A DNA stretch of 64,000 bases, taken from the NCBI RefSeq assembly GCF_014647135.1, contig NZ_BMOP01000019.1, positions 1 through 64,000 of the forward strand, written 5' to 3'. Positions 37,416-46,096 of this stretch are shown in pieces (within the stretch, counting starts at the first letter, position 1; every line of letters starts with the position of its first letter). Made by a program: the position numbers and the translations under genes. The notes below the pieces were generated by a model, which had not been told where the DNA came from, did no database searches, and saw only the letters and a program-made list of their open reading frames with translations. Origin of the DNA: Shewanella xiamenensis (GTDB taxonomy: Bacteria > Pseudomonadota > Gammaproteobacteria > Enterobacterales > Shewanellaceae).

Positions 37416-38162
37416 ATGAAAAATATTATCTGCGATATCGATGGTGTACTCCTGCACGACAATAAGCTGATCCCCGGCAGTGATAAATTTATCCAGCGCA
37501 TTCTCCAGCAAGGCAATCCCCTTGTCATTCTCACTAACTATCCGGTACAAACAGGCAAAGATCTGCAAAACCGCCTTAGCGCAGCAGGGATAGACATCCC
37601 AGAAGAATGTTTTTATACCTCGGCCATGGCTACCGCCGACTTTTTAAAACATCAAGAGGGTAGTAAAGCCTTTGTGATTGGTGAAGGTGCCCTCACCCAT
37701 GAACTCTATAAAGCCGGTTTTACTATTACCGACATTAATCCCGATTTTGTGATTGTTGGCGAAACCCGTTCCTACAATTGGGATATGATCCATAAGGCCG
37801 CCGGATTCGTCGCCCGTGGCGCCCGTTTTATCGCCACCAATCCCGATACTCACGGCCCCGCTTACAGCCCCGCCTGCGGCGCCCTGTGCTCCCCTATTGA
37901 GCGAATTACTGGCAAAAAGCCTTTCTACGTCGGTAAACCAAGCTCATGGATTATCCGCTCGGCGCTCAATCATATTGACGGTCACTCCGAAAATACCGTG
38001 ATCATCGGCGACAATATGCGCACCGATATCTTGGCGGGCTTCCAAGCCGGACTTGAGACCATTCTGGTTACCAGCGGCGTAAGTAAGCTTGAAGATATCG
38101 ATAAAGAACCTTTCCGCCCAAATCATGTTTTCGCCTGCGCGGGCGATATCGATGTCGTTTAA
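37416..38162 (+). CDS. nagD: NagD-type HAD phosphatase (UMP phosphatase)
   Basis: NagD is a HAD-superfamily phosphatase (class IIA) acting on nucleoside monophosphates, UMP preferred in E. coli. The 248 residues match NagD (250). Motif I D-I-D-G-V-L (about 7-12) carries the nucleophile and general acid, motif II is L-T-N-Y-P (about 39-43), and motif IV G-D-N-M-R-T-D (about 197-203) holds the metal-binding Asp. The nag genes for N-acetylglucosamine use are not adjacent. The ATG is preceded by AGAGA only. Confidence 0.9.
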   Translation: MKNIICDIDGVLLHDNKLIPGSDKFIQRILQQGNPLVILTNYPVQTGKDLQNRLSAAGIDIPEECFYTSAMATADFLKHQEGSKAFVIGEGALTHELYKAGFTITDINPDFVIVGETRSYNWDMIHKAAGFVARGARFIATNPDTHGPAYSPACGALCSPIERITGKKPFYVGKPSSWIIRSALNHIDGHSENTVIIGDNMRTDILAGFQAGLETILVTSGVSKLEDIDKEPFRPNHVFACAGDIDVV

Positions 38163-38178
38163 GCATCAAACTACCAGC

Positions 38179-38204
38179 TTCTCAGCACCTTAGCGTGCTG
38201 AGAA
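38179..38204 (+). other. Inverted repeat after nagD
   Basis: TTCTCAGCAC (38179-38188) pairs perfectly with GTGCTGAGAA (38195-38204) around a 6-nt loop. There is no T-run, so it may be a weak terminator or an mRNA-end structure. Confidence 0.5.
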
Positions 38205-38347
38205 ACACCACTGACCTTAACATTAAGTAACATATTTGCCGTTGGACTTCCCTTGTACCCCATTGTCGCTTGATTCATGATAAGGCACGACATACCCCTT
38301 CGATATTCGCGTTAAACACGCCCTAAAAATAACAGTAGGATCAACCT

Positions 38348-40021
38348 ATGCGACGTTTGTATCCGTTTTGCGCACTAGCCTTGCTCAGTGCCTGTAGCCC
38401 CAACTCGGCCCAGCCCGATGCCAACAGCAGTGCCGCACTGAAACCCGTGCAAATGAATGAAGCACGTTTTAGAGACGATATTAAAAACCTGTCTTCCGAT
38501 GAGTTTGAAGGCCGCGCCCCAACCACTCAGGGTGAAAAACTCACCTTGGATTATTTATCCAAGGCCTTTGCAGAGATGGGACTTAAAGGTGCTTACCAAG
38601 GTAGCTTTTTACAACCTGTGCCTATGGTGAGCTATACCGCAGATGAAGCACAGCAAGTCACGTTAGCAGGATTACCCTTTAAATACCGTCAAGATCTGGT
38701 GCTCAGTAGTCGCCATGATAACGGTGGTATTAACATTGAAAACGCGCCATTGGTATTTGTTGGCTACGGTGTTAATGCACCTGAATATGGCTGGAATGAT
38801 TACCAAGATGTGGATATGAAAGGTAAAATCGCAGTCATCTTAGTGAACGATCCCGGTTTTGCCCGCCCAGACTCAGGCAAATTTAATGGCAAAGCGATGA
38901 CCTACTACGGCCGCTGGAGTTATAAATTTGAAGAAGCTAGCCGCCAAGGCGCACTCGGCGCGCTGCTGATCCACGATACTGAGCCTGCATCTTATCCTTG
39001 GTCTGTCGTCGAAAACAGTTGGACGGGGCCACAACAGGATTTAGTGCACAGCAAAGCTGAGCAGGATAGCCGCGTCCAAGTTGAAGGTTGGTTAACCTTA
39101 GATACCGCCACAAAACTGTTTGAAAAGGCTGGCCTATCACTTCCTACTCTCATGGCTCGCGCTGCCGATAGCCCAATTAGCTTATCCCTAGAGCAAACGG
39201 CCAGCATCGCCTTTAAAAACAAAGCGGAATACGCCAACAGCTATAACGTCGTCGCCACCCTTCCTGGCACCAAGCAAGTAGATGAGCAAATCCTGTTTAC
39301 TGGCCACTGGGACCATATTGGCAAAGATGACAGTAAAGAAGGCGATAAAATTTACAACGGTGCCATGGACAACGCATCGGGCATTGCGGGCATTTTAGAA
39401 ATCGCCAGACAACTCGCCGATAACGCTAAACAGGGCCACGGCTTAGCTCGCTCGGTGACCTTTATCGCCACCACGGGCGAAGAGCAAGGGTTGCTTGGCT
39501 CACGTTATTATGCCGCTAATCCTATCTACCCCATTGATAAAACCGTGGCAGTGCTAAACCTAGATAGCACCAATATCTATGGAAAAACCAAGGACTTCAC
39601 TATCGTCGGTAAAGGCAAGTCCGAGCTTGAAAACTACTTAATCGATGCCGCCAAACAGCAAAACCGCATTGCTTTGGGTGAAAAGAATCCTGCATCGGGC
39701 GGTTTCTTCCGCTCTGACCACTTCAGCTTCGCTAAACTCGGCGTTCCTGCGGTTTTTGCCGGTGGCGGTAGTGAGCCAATCGATGTGGCAACCGCGGACT
39801 ATAAGACCCAAATGCAGGCGACCATGAAGGGCTGCTACCACAATGTCTGCGATGAATACCATGAAGACTGGGATTTGAGGGGTGCGATTCAAGATCTGGA
39901 AATTTACTATCAAGTGACTCGCAGCTTAGGCAACAGCCAAGATTGGCCAGGCTACTATCAAGGTACTGAGTTTAACAGCCTGCGTCCCGCCAAAACAGAA
40001 CTTGCCACGACCGCAAAGTAA
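38348..40021 (+). CDS. M28-family metallopeptidase, predicted lipoprotein
   Basis: M28 enzymes are two-zinc aminopeptidases. The 557 residues begin with a lipoprotein signal (lipobox L-L-S-A-C, Cys at 16). A protease-associated insert follows (about 120-290), then the catalytic domain: T-G-H-W-D-H-I-G (about 317-324), M-D-N-A-S-G (about 339-344), T-T-G-E-E-Q-G (about 375-381), the L-N-L-D-S-T metal site (about 401-406) and S-D-H-F-S-F (about 459-464). It probably trims peptides outside the cytoplasm, like the prolyl oligopeptidase lipoprotein at 26040-28220. It is monocistronic. Substrate preference cannot be read from the sequence. Confidence 0.93.
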   Translation: MRRLYPFCALALLSACSPNSAQPDANSSAALKPVQMNEARFRDDIKNLSSDEFEGRAPTTQGEKLTLDYLSKAFAEMGLKGAYQGSFLQPVPMVSYTADEAQQVTLAGLPFKYRQDLVLSSRHDNGGINIENAPLVFVGYGVNAPEYGWNDYQDVDMKGKIAVILVNDPGFARPDSGKFNGKAMTYYGRWSYKFEEASRQGALGALLIHDTEPASYPWSVVENSWTGPQQDLVHSKAEQDSRVQVEGWLTLDTATKLFEKAGLSLPTLMARAADSPISLSLEQTASIAFKNKAEYANSYNVVATLPGTKQVDEQILFTGHWDHIGKDDSKEGDKIYNGAMDNASGIAGILEIARQLADNAKQGHGLARSVTFIATTGEEQGLLGSRYYAANPIYPIDKTVAVLNLDSTNIYGKTKDFTIVGKGKSELENYLIDAAKQQNRIALGEKNPASGGFFRSDHFSFAKLGVPAVFAGGGSEPIDVATADYKTQMQATMKGCYHNVCDEYHEDWDLRGAIQDLEIYYQVTRSLGNSQDWPGYYQGTEFNSLRPAKTELATTAK

Positions 40022-40057
40022 GCGGCTTAAGCAAAGGGATTAATCGCTAAAAAATCT

Positions 40058-40085
40058 AATAAGGCACCTTGAAGGGTGCCTTATT
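40058..40085 (+). terminator. Terminator of the M28 peptidase gene
   Basis: AATAAGGCACC (40058-40068) pairs with GGTGCCTTATT (40075-40085). The tail is only moderately T-rich (TTATTATGTT). Confidence 0.7.
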
Positions 40086-40503
40086 ATGTTATGAGTATTT
40101 TATGAGCCGCCCCACTTTACGCTCACTGTTGACCTTGACTGTAGCAACACGGGCAATAACTGCCGATATGCTGCTTATAAAATCAGCGATTATGACGCTT
40201 GGATCACTATCTTGCTCACATTTATCATGATTTTCTCAAAAACGGATTTTCTTGAGTGAACATTATGTATTTGCCAATATCCCGCCTAGCAATCAACACC
40301 AAAAAACACTTTGTGTATAAAAAAGCGAAACTAATTAAACAAAATTCAATTAAAACCATTTTCAATATAGATTAAACTCACCTAAAACACCTAAAAACGA
40401 ACAAATCATCAAAAATAATATTTGGCAAAATCCCGAATCGCTGGCACATTGATACTCAATTGAGACATCCTCAAATGAAATACAGCGGTTTAGGAGTTGC
40501 ATT
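40086..40503. other. Long AT-rich region upstream of asnB
   Basis: About 420 bp without a supported gene. A 42-codon frame from 40102 lacks a ribosome site and is not called. The right half is very AT-rich (runs of A and T at 40310-40400) and should contain the asnB promoter, but no box pair stands out. AGGAG 8 bases before the asnB ATG is clear. Confidence 0.4.
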
Positions 40504-42168
40504 ATGTGTTCGATTTTTTCAATTTTAGATATTCAATCCGATGCGAAAGAGCTACGCCAAGTGGCACTAGAAATGTCCAAACTGATGCGCCATCGCGGCC
40601 CCGATTGGTCAGGCATTTACGCCAGCGATAAAGCGATTTTGGCCCACGAACGCTTGGCCATTGTCGATATTGAACATGGCGCGCAGCCACTGCTAACCGA
40701 AGATGGCAGCCTTATCCTCGCGGTCAACGGTGAAATCTATAACCACAAAGAACTCAAAGCCCAACTCGGCGATAAATACAGCTATCAAACCAACTCAGAT
40801 TGCGAAGTCATTCTGGCGTTGTATCAGGAATATGGCACTGAATTTCTTGATAAATTAAACGGTATTTTCGCCTTCGTACTCTACGACAAAGCCAAAGACG
40901 CCTACCTAATCGGCCGCGATCATATGGGTATCATTCCGCTCTACACGGGTCGAGATGCGGCAGGTAACTTCTATGTCGCCTCCGAAATGAAAGCCCTGAT
41001 GCCAGTGTGTAAAACGGTGGAAGAATTCCAGCCGGGCCAATACTTATACTCAAGCGATGCTGCGGCAGTGAAATACTACACCCGCGATTGGCAACAGTAT
41101 GATGCAGTTAAAGATAACGGCGCCAGCCAAGAAGAATTGCGTGAAGCTCTAGAAGCCGCAGTAAAACGTCAATTGATGTCCGATGTACCTTACGGAGTAT
41201 TACTCTCCGGCGGTTTAGACTCATCGGTGATCTCGGCTATCACCCAGACATTTGCCAAACGCCGTATCGAAGATGACGGTGAAACAAACGCTTGGTGGCC
41301 ACAGCTACACTCCTTTGCTGTCGGTTTAAAAGGCGCTCCGGATTTAATCGCGGCCAAAAAGGTTGCTGATGCCATTGGAACGATTCACCATGAGATCAAC
41401 TTTACCTTCCAAGAAGGGCTAGATGCGATTAAAGAGGTCATCTACCACTTAGAAACCTATGATGTCACCACCATTCGTGCTGCCACACCCATGTATCTGA
41501 TGGCGCGTAAAATCAAGGCGATGGGGATCAAAATGGTGTTATCGGGTGAAGGTGCCGATGAACTCTTTGGCGGTTACTTGTACTTCCATAAGGCGCCAAA
41601 CGCGCAGGCCTTCCATGAGGAACTCGTGCGTAAACTGGATAAACTGCATCTATTCGATTGTCTACGCGCCAACAAAGCCATGGCGGCGTGGGGATTGGAA
41701 GCCCGTGTGCCTTTCCTCGATAAGGAATTTATGGATGTGGCGATGCGTATCAACCCTGAAGCAAAAATGTCTAAGGATGGCCGGATTGAGAAACACATTC
41801 TGCGCCAAGCCTTTGAGCATAAATTACCTAAAGAAGTCGCCTGGCGTCAAAAGGAGCAATTCAGCGATGGCGTAGGCTACTCTTGGATTGATGGTTTGAA
41901 GGCCCATGCCGCAGAACAGGTCGACGATTTGCAACTAGCCAACGCGAAGTTCCGCTTCCCGTATAACACGCCAGAAACCAAAGAGGCTTACTTCTATCGC
42001 TGTTTCTTTGAAGAGCATTATCCACTGCCAAGTGCTGCCGAAACGGTTCCTGGTGGTAAGTCGGTCGCCTGCTCTACCCCAGAAGCGCTGGCATGGGATG
42101 AAAGTTTACGGGGTATTATCGACCCATCAGGCCGCGCCGTGCGCTCAGTGCATGCCGCCAGTTATTAA
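40504..42168 (+). CDS. asnB: Asparagine synthase B (glutamine-hydrolysing)
   Basis: AsnB makes asparagine from aspartate, ATP and glutamine. The 554 residues equal E. coli AsnB. The N-terminal Cys at position 2 (M-C-S-I-F) is the glutaminase nucleophile. The ATP pyrophosphatase loop S-G-G-L-D-S-S is at about 234-240, and the beta-lactam-synthetase-like C-terminal domain contains G-E-G-A-D-E-L-F-G-G-Y (about 346-356). AGGAG precedes the ATG. It is monocistronic with its own terminator. Confidence 0.97.
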   Translation: MCSIFSILDIQSDAKELRQVALEMSKLMRHRGPDWSGIYASDKAILAHERLAIVDIEHGAQPLLTEDGSLILAVNGEIYNHKELKAQLGDKYSYQTNSDCEVILALYQEYGTEFLDKLNGIFAFVLYDKAKDAYLIGRDHMGIIPLYTGRDAAGNFYVASEMKALMPVCKTVEEFQPGQYLYSSDAAAVKYYTRDWQQYDAVKDNGASQEELREALEAAVKRQLMSDVPYGVLLSGGLDSSVISAITQTFAKRRIEDDGETNAWWPQLHSFAVGLKGAPDLIAAKKVADAIGTIHHEINFTFQEGLDAIKEVIYHLETYDVTTIRAATPMYLMARKIKAMGIKMVLSGEGADELFGGYLYFHKAPNAQAFHEELVRKLDKLHLFDCLRANKAMAAWGLEARVPFLDKEFMDVAMRINPEAKMSKDGRIEKHILRQAFEHKLPKEVAWRQKEQFSDGVGYSWIDGLKAHAAEQVDDLQLANAKFRFPYNTPETKEAYFYRCFFEEHYPLPSAAETVPGGKSVACSTPEALAWDESLRGIIDPSGRAVRSVHAASY

Positions 42169-42189
42169 CCACTGATATCCCATCCTAAT

Positions 42190-42217
42190 AATAAAGCCAC
42201 CCTCGGGTGGCTTTATT
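42190..42217 (+). terminator. Terminator of asnB
   Basis: AATAAAGCCACCC (42190-42202) pairs with GGGTGGCTTTATT (42205-42217), with a moderately T-rich tail. Confidence 0.8.
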
Positions 42218-42318
42218 ACCTTTAACGCTTTGCCCCATTCATTTAGCTTTGCCAAGCAAGCTAAAATACGGCCGAGCAATAATACCTTGAGTGATTCAAG
42301 AAGAAGCGAACCAATGAT

Positions 42319-43326
42319 CTAGGCCGATATTGCCAATGGTAAAACTGGCGTCACATCTTTAACCTTGGCAATTTGCCCAGAAGACTTAGCAAGAAACGCC
42401 TCCCCCGCCTTTATCCCTTGCTGGTAATCAATCCGTAAATCCGCATCTGTGCTACCTAACAGCTTACTCTGTAATGGTGACTTCGCAAAAATCTGCACAA
42501 TTTCAACATCATCGGGAGGATTTGCAATAAAGTCTAGCTCGGCCTGATAGGCCTCTTCATGCTGCACTAAGTAATCAATGGTCTTAGGACAAAAACCTGA
42601 GACGCAGATCCACGACTTGAGTTTATGTACCCAAGCGGATTGGGCTTGAAAATCCTCATTCACCGTTCTGACCACCACAATTTTACGGGCGCCGCGTCGA
42701 TACGCTTCACGCACAGGTAGCGGCGCAGCTAAACCACCATCGAGATAAAAATCCTGCTCTGGCTCAGCCATAACTTCGGCATGATTAGCAGATTCAATCG
42801 CTAACCAAGGTGTTAACTTCACCCCTTGTTTATATAAAAAAGGCAATGCGCTAGAGGCTTTAAGTAGTTCACGCCAGTGATCGTGGTTGGTTGGGCTCAA
42901 GAAATACCCTTGGCGATCGCTGACTCGCGTGGTGGTGATAAGAAGTTCTCGCCCACGGAGGGATTGACTCGCCGCGGCTAAATCTAGCTTAAAGCTGCCA
43001 CGTTGAATCTGGTCAAAATACCAGTCGAGATCGATCACATTGGCGCCAATCAGACCTCGTCCTAATTGATAGAAGCGTTTATGACGCGTTAAGCCACGGA
43101 TAAGTTTTTTAGCGTATCCCTTTTGCCTAGCTAAGAAACTCGTCAAGTTTTGCGAGCCAGCGGAGGTACCAATCAATAAATCGAAAGGGTCGAACTCCGC
43201 ATCAAGCCAAGCATCGAGTACGCCTGCGGTAAAAATACCGCGCTGACCACCACCCTCTGCAATTAACGCCACTTTAGGCGCGGTAACAGATTGAGAAGCT
43301 GAGGATAAATGGTTAATCGGCGGCAT
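42319..43326 (-). CDS. Patatin-like phospholipase (YjjU-type)
   Basis: Patatin-fold lipases use a Ser-Asp dyad. The 335 residues carry the oxyanion loop E-G-G-G-Q-R-G (about 24-30), the nucleophile motif G-T-S-A-G (Ser 55) and the D-G-G motif with the catalytic Asp (about 194). The closest well-known relative is E. coli YjjU. No signal peptide is seen, so a cytoplasmic or secreted-by-other-route enzyme is possible. AAGG lies 7 bases before the ATG. The substrate is unknown. Confidence 0.88.
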   Translation of the reverse strand: MPPINHLSSASQSVTAPKVALIAEGGGQRGIFTAGVLDAWLDAEFDPFDLLIGTSAGSQNLTSFLARQKGYAKKLIRGLTRHKRFYQLGRGLIGANVIDLDWYFDQIQRGSFKLDLAAASQSLRGRELLITTTRVSDRQGYFLSPTNHDHWRELLKASSALPFLYKQGVKLTPWLAIESANHAEVMAEPEQDFYLDGGLAAPLPVREAYRRGARKIVVVRTVNEDFQAQSAWVHKLKSWICVSGFCPKTIDYLVQHEEAYQAELDFIANPPDDVEIVQIFAKSPLQSKLLGSTDADLRIDYQQGIKAGEAFLAKSSGQIAKVKDVTPVLPLAISA

Positions 43327-43519
43327 AACTGACCTTATCGCAATGGAGAATAGATAAGCCCAGTCTAAACAAAGAAAGCCATAGTAAAAAACGGATAGAA
43401 TCTATTGTTGTAATCGATAAATAAATATAAGAAGCGTTTTGCGTGAATTAAAGCACTTTAGCAACGATGCAATACTCGCATACATAGTTAAAAGCTATAG
43501 GTAACGTTGCTTGTAGATA

Positions 43520-43565
43520 AATCTAAGCCCGCGAATCGTCACGCTGGCTTAGATTGCACTTGGTT
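43520..43565 (-). terminator. Inverted repeat after the siderophore receptor gene
   Basis: AATCTAAGCC (43520-43529) pairs with GGCTTAGATT (43556-43565) around a 26-nt loop that can fold further (GCG/CGC). The minus-strand tail is not T-rich, so termination is uncertain. Confidence 0.45.
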
Positions 43566-43573
43566 TCTTAACG

Positions 43574-45802
43574 TTAGAACTTATGGCTCAGTTCAAGCGT
43601 GATATTGCGCGGCTCGCCAGGGAAATGGCCATTGCGCTCACTAAATCCGCTAACAGCATATTCCTTATCGAAGATATTCTTCAGATTTACGCGCACTTGG
43701 GTTTGGTCCCACTGAGTCGTCCAGCTCATATCAAACACCGTATGGGGTTTTACCGTTTGACCATTGAGGCTAAATTGCTCGCCCACATAGTCCATCCCAA
43801 AAGCAATGGCGGAATCAATCGCTTGAATATCGTAGCGCGTCCATAGCCCTGCTTGATGGCGCGGCGCATTGGCAAAGTGTTTGCCGTCGCCAAAGGTGTT
43901 GGTTAGGCTGTCGTTGGTCACGCCCTTGATCACTTCCGTATCGTTATAGGCATAGTTAGCCGTTACGGTAAGGTTATCTGTGAGATCGCCCACCAGCGTA
44001 AATTCCACCCCTTGGCTACGTACTTCGCCAAAATTAACTAAATTCGGAATACCATCGTCATCCCCAGTATCTAAAGGGTTAGCCTGGGCCACATTTTGTT
44101 TTTCAATGCGATAGAGTGCAAACGTGGTCATAAACTGGCCATCGAGCCACTCGTTTTTCATCCCAAGTTCTATTTGATTACCAGTTTCGGGATCGAGTGC
44201 GCCGTCACTTTTGATGCTCTCTTGATCAGACAATGCTGCCGGATTGAAACTCTCTGAGTAGTTCAAGTAGAAAGACATCGCATCGATTGGACGATAATTC
44301 AATCCAGCCCTTGGGGTAATGGCATTATCGCTAAAGGAGAATCCGGTCTTTTTATCGTAATCATCAAACTGGCTAAAGCGTAGACCCGCAATTAAAGACC
44401 ACTGCTCGTTGAAATGCAGATGCTCTTGCAAATAGAGGCCAAAACGGTTGGCACGGGTACCGTCGGTATCCATGTCTTTTAACTGATAAGCACTTGGGTT
44501 TGTTTCACCGTAATTCAGCTCAAAGATATTCAGATTACCCACGCCTTCCTTACTGGTCGCCAACTTGTAACGGTATTCGGTTTCGACATAGTGATAATCA
44601 CCACCAAACAGGAACTCATGCTCAAAACCTAAGGCATTAAAACGATAGACAAAATCATTGGTTAAACTGATTTCGTCATTGGCACGGGATTGGACACGAT
44701 ATTCACGTTTGATGGTGCCATCGGCACTGTTTGCCTTGCCATCACCATTCACATCGACCCAACCACGGGATTCGTGATATTGCTGATCGGATTCATTATT
44801 CAGGTAACGAATTTGAGTTTTTACCGAAAAATCATCACTAAATTGATGATCGAGAATCGCTTGCAGCACCAAGGCATCCATTTTCTGGAAATCGCTTTTC
44901 TCGTTGGCATTGTAGGAAGGATCGACAAGGAAATTACCCGCATCATCCACGGGTACACCACGGAGTCGATTGCCACCCAAATCCTGCCTTATCAGATCGA
45001 AGGTGGTGGTGACTTTGGTATCTTCACTGATTTCATAGAGTAAACCACCTGCCACTTCGGCATTTAAGCTATCGGCATTGTTACGAAAGCTATCTTCCTG
45101 CTGATAGTAGCCCCCCAATCGATAGGCTAAATCCTCAGTTAAACCGCCAGTGAAATCCAGCGAGCCGCCCATCATATCGTAGCTACCCGTGCTTAGGGTG
45201 AGATCTTTACGCTCGACAAAGGTCGGTTTCTTCGTCACATAGTTAATCATTCCGCCGGGTTCACCGCCGCCATAGAGTGCCGATGCAGGGCCTTTTAATA
45301 CTTCAACCCGCTGTACGTTGAACAGTTGTGGCACCGAAAATCCCGAATACGGGTCGCCACGTACACCATCATAAAACACGTTTGCATCATCGCGAAAGCC
45401 ACGAAAAGTCACGCCGGAATAGCTAAATTCACTCACACCGGCAATGGAGCGATATAAGTCAGTAATATTACGAGCGGCTTGATCGTCAATCAGTTGCTCG
45501 GTCAGCACTTGTACAGACTGCGGCAATTCCATCACATTGATTGCCGTTTTAGTGCCGATTTCAGTCTCTTTATCAACATACATTTGCATGGCGCGACCAC
45601 GCACGACAATTCGCTCTGGCGCCTTAGTCTCAGCTTGTGTGCTGGCTTGCGCTTCGGCCTGTGTGTTGGTTTGTATATCGGCTTGTGCCGTTGAAGCACT
45701 TTCTTGCTCGGGTTTACTCTCTTGAGCGTTAGGCGCAGCCGCAAAGACCAAATGCGGCATCAGGGCAAGCGTTAGTATTGAATAGGCAAAACGTGATTTC
45801 AC
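43574..45802 (-). CDS. TonB-dependent siderophore receptor
   Basis: This outer-membrane receptor takes up ferric siderophores with energy from TonB. The 742 residues start with a signal peptide cleaved near V-F-A-A (about 22). A low-complexity Gln/Ala/Thr/Glu linker (about 25-63) precedes the plug domain (about 65-215, including Q-S-V-Q-V-L and V-E-V-L-K-G-P-A-S-A-L-Y-G). The 22-strand barrel ends in an aromatic residue (S-H-K-F). The GTG at 45802 is the likely start because GGGGGA lies 5 bases before it; a TTG 12 bases upstream overlaps that site. A Fur box overlaps its promoter. The ligand is unknown; no siderophore genes are near. Confidence 0.93.
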   Translation of the reverse strand: MKSRFAYSILTLALMPHLVFAAAPNAQESKPEQESASTAQADIQTNTQAEAQASTQAETKAPERIVVRGRAMQMYVDKETEIGTKTAINVMELPQSVQVLTEQLIDDQAARNITDLYRSIAGVSEFSYSGVTFRGFRDDANVFYDGVRGDPYSGFSVPQLFNVQRVEVLKGPASALYGGGEPGGMINYVTKKPTFVERKDLTLSTGSYDMMGGSLDFTGGLTEDLAYRLGGYYQQEDSFRNNADSLNAEVAGGLLYEISEDTKVTTTFDLIRQDLGGNRLRGVPVDDAGNFLVDPSYNANEKSDFQKMDALVLQAILDHQFSDDFSVKTQIRYLNNESDQQYHESRGWVDVNGDGKANSADGTIKREYRVQSRANDEISLTNDFVYRFNALGFEHEFLFGGDYHYVETEYRYKLATSKEGVGNLNIFELNYGETNPSAYQLKDMDTDGTRANRFGLYLQEHLHFNEQWSLIAGLRFSQFDDYDKKTGFSFSDNAITPRAGLNYRPIDAMSFYLNYSESFNPAALSDQESIKSDGALDPETGNQIELGMKNEWLDGQFMTTFALYRIEKQNVAQANPLDTGDDDGIPNLVNFGEVRSQGVEFTLVGDLTDNLTVTANYAYNDTEVIKGVTNDSLTNTFGDGKHFANAPRHQAGLWTRYDIQAIDSAIAFGMDYVGEQFSLNGQTVKPHTVFDMSWTTQWDQTQVRVNLKNIFDKEYAVSGFSERNGHFPGEPRNITLELSHKF

Positions 45803-45861
45803 AAAGTCCCCCAACCTTGAGCAAACCTATGGTTTACCCATGTCATCTAAAATGTGCCGTC

Positions 45862-45889
45862 ATTATAAAGTTTGATTGCTAGATGACAA
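45862..45889 (-). promoter_or_regulatory. Promoter of the siderophore receptor gene
   Basis: On the minus strand TTGTCA (45884-45889) and a perfect TATAAT (45862-45867) are 16 bp apart. The -35 lies inside the Fur box. Confidence 0.8.
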
Positions 45890-45900
45890 TAATTCTCATT
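45882..45900. promoter_or_regulatory. Fur box
   Basis: GATGACAATAATTCTCATT reads on the minus strand as AATGAGAATTATTGTCATC, matching the gammaproteobacterial Fur pattern AATGANAATNATTNTCATT at all but one defined position. It overlaps the -35 of the receptor promoter, so iron repression by occlusion is expected. Confidence 0.88.
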
Positions 45901-46030
45901 TAAATTTACATCGGTCAGGATTGGTAACAATTGTAAAGAGAGTCTACTCGTTATGTGTGGATATAGCGGCATGGCTCTTAGTGCATAGCACTTACTAAAT
46001 GGCGCTTAATGAAAGCCATCTCCAATAAAA

Positions 46031-46054
46031 AAGCCAGCATCACTTTGCTGGCTT
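46031..46054 (-). terminator. Terminator of the acyl-CoA dehydrogenase gene
   Basis: AAGCCAGCA (46031-46039) pairs with TGCTGGCTT (46046-46054). On the minus strand the stem runs into TTTTTTATTGG. Confidence 0.88.
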
Positions 46055-46096
46055 ATTGTTGTTTTTTACTGGATATAACACTGCGGATGTAAATAC

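Larger units (their letters stand above)
45803..46023. other. Regulatory region upstream of the siderophore receptor gene
   Basis: About 220 bp holding the receptor leader, promoter and Fur box (45862-45900). To the right (45901-46023) lies a stretch in which I see no gene or clear signal. Confidence 0.4.

Noticed and set aside
40102..40230. 42-codon frame upstream of asnB
   Set aside because: No ribosome site, and composition gives no sign of a real protein.
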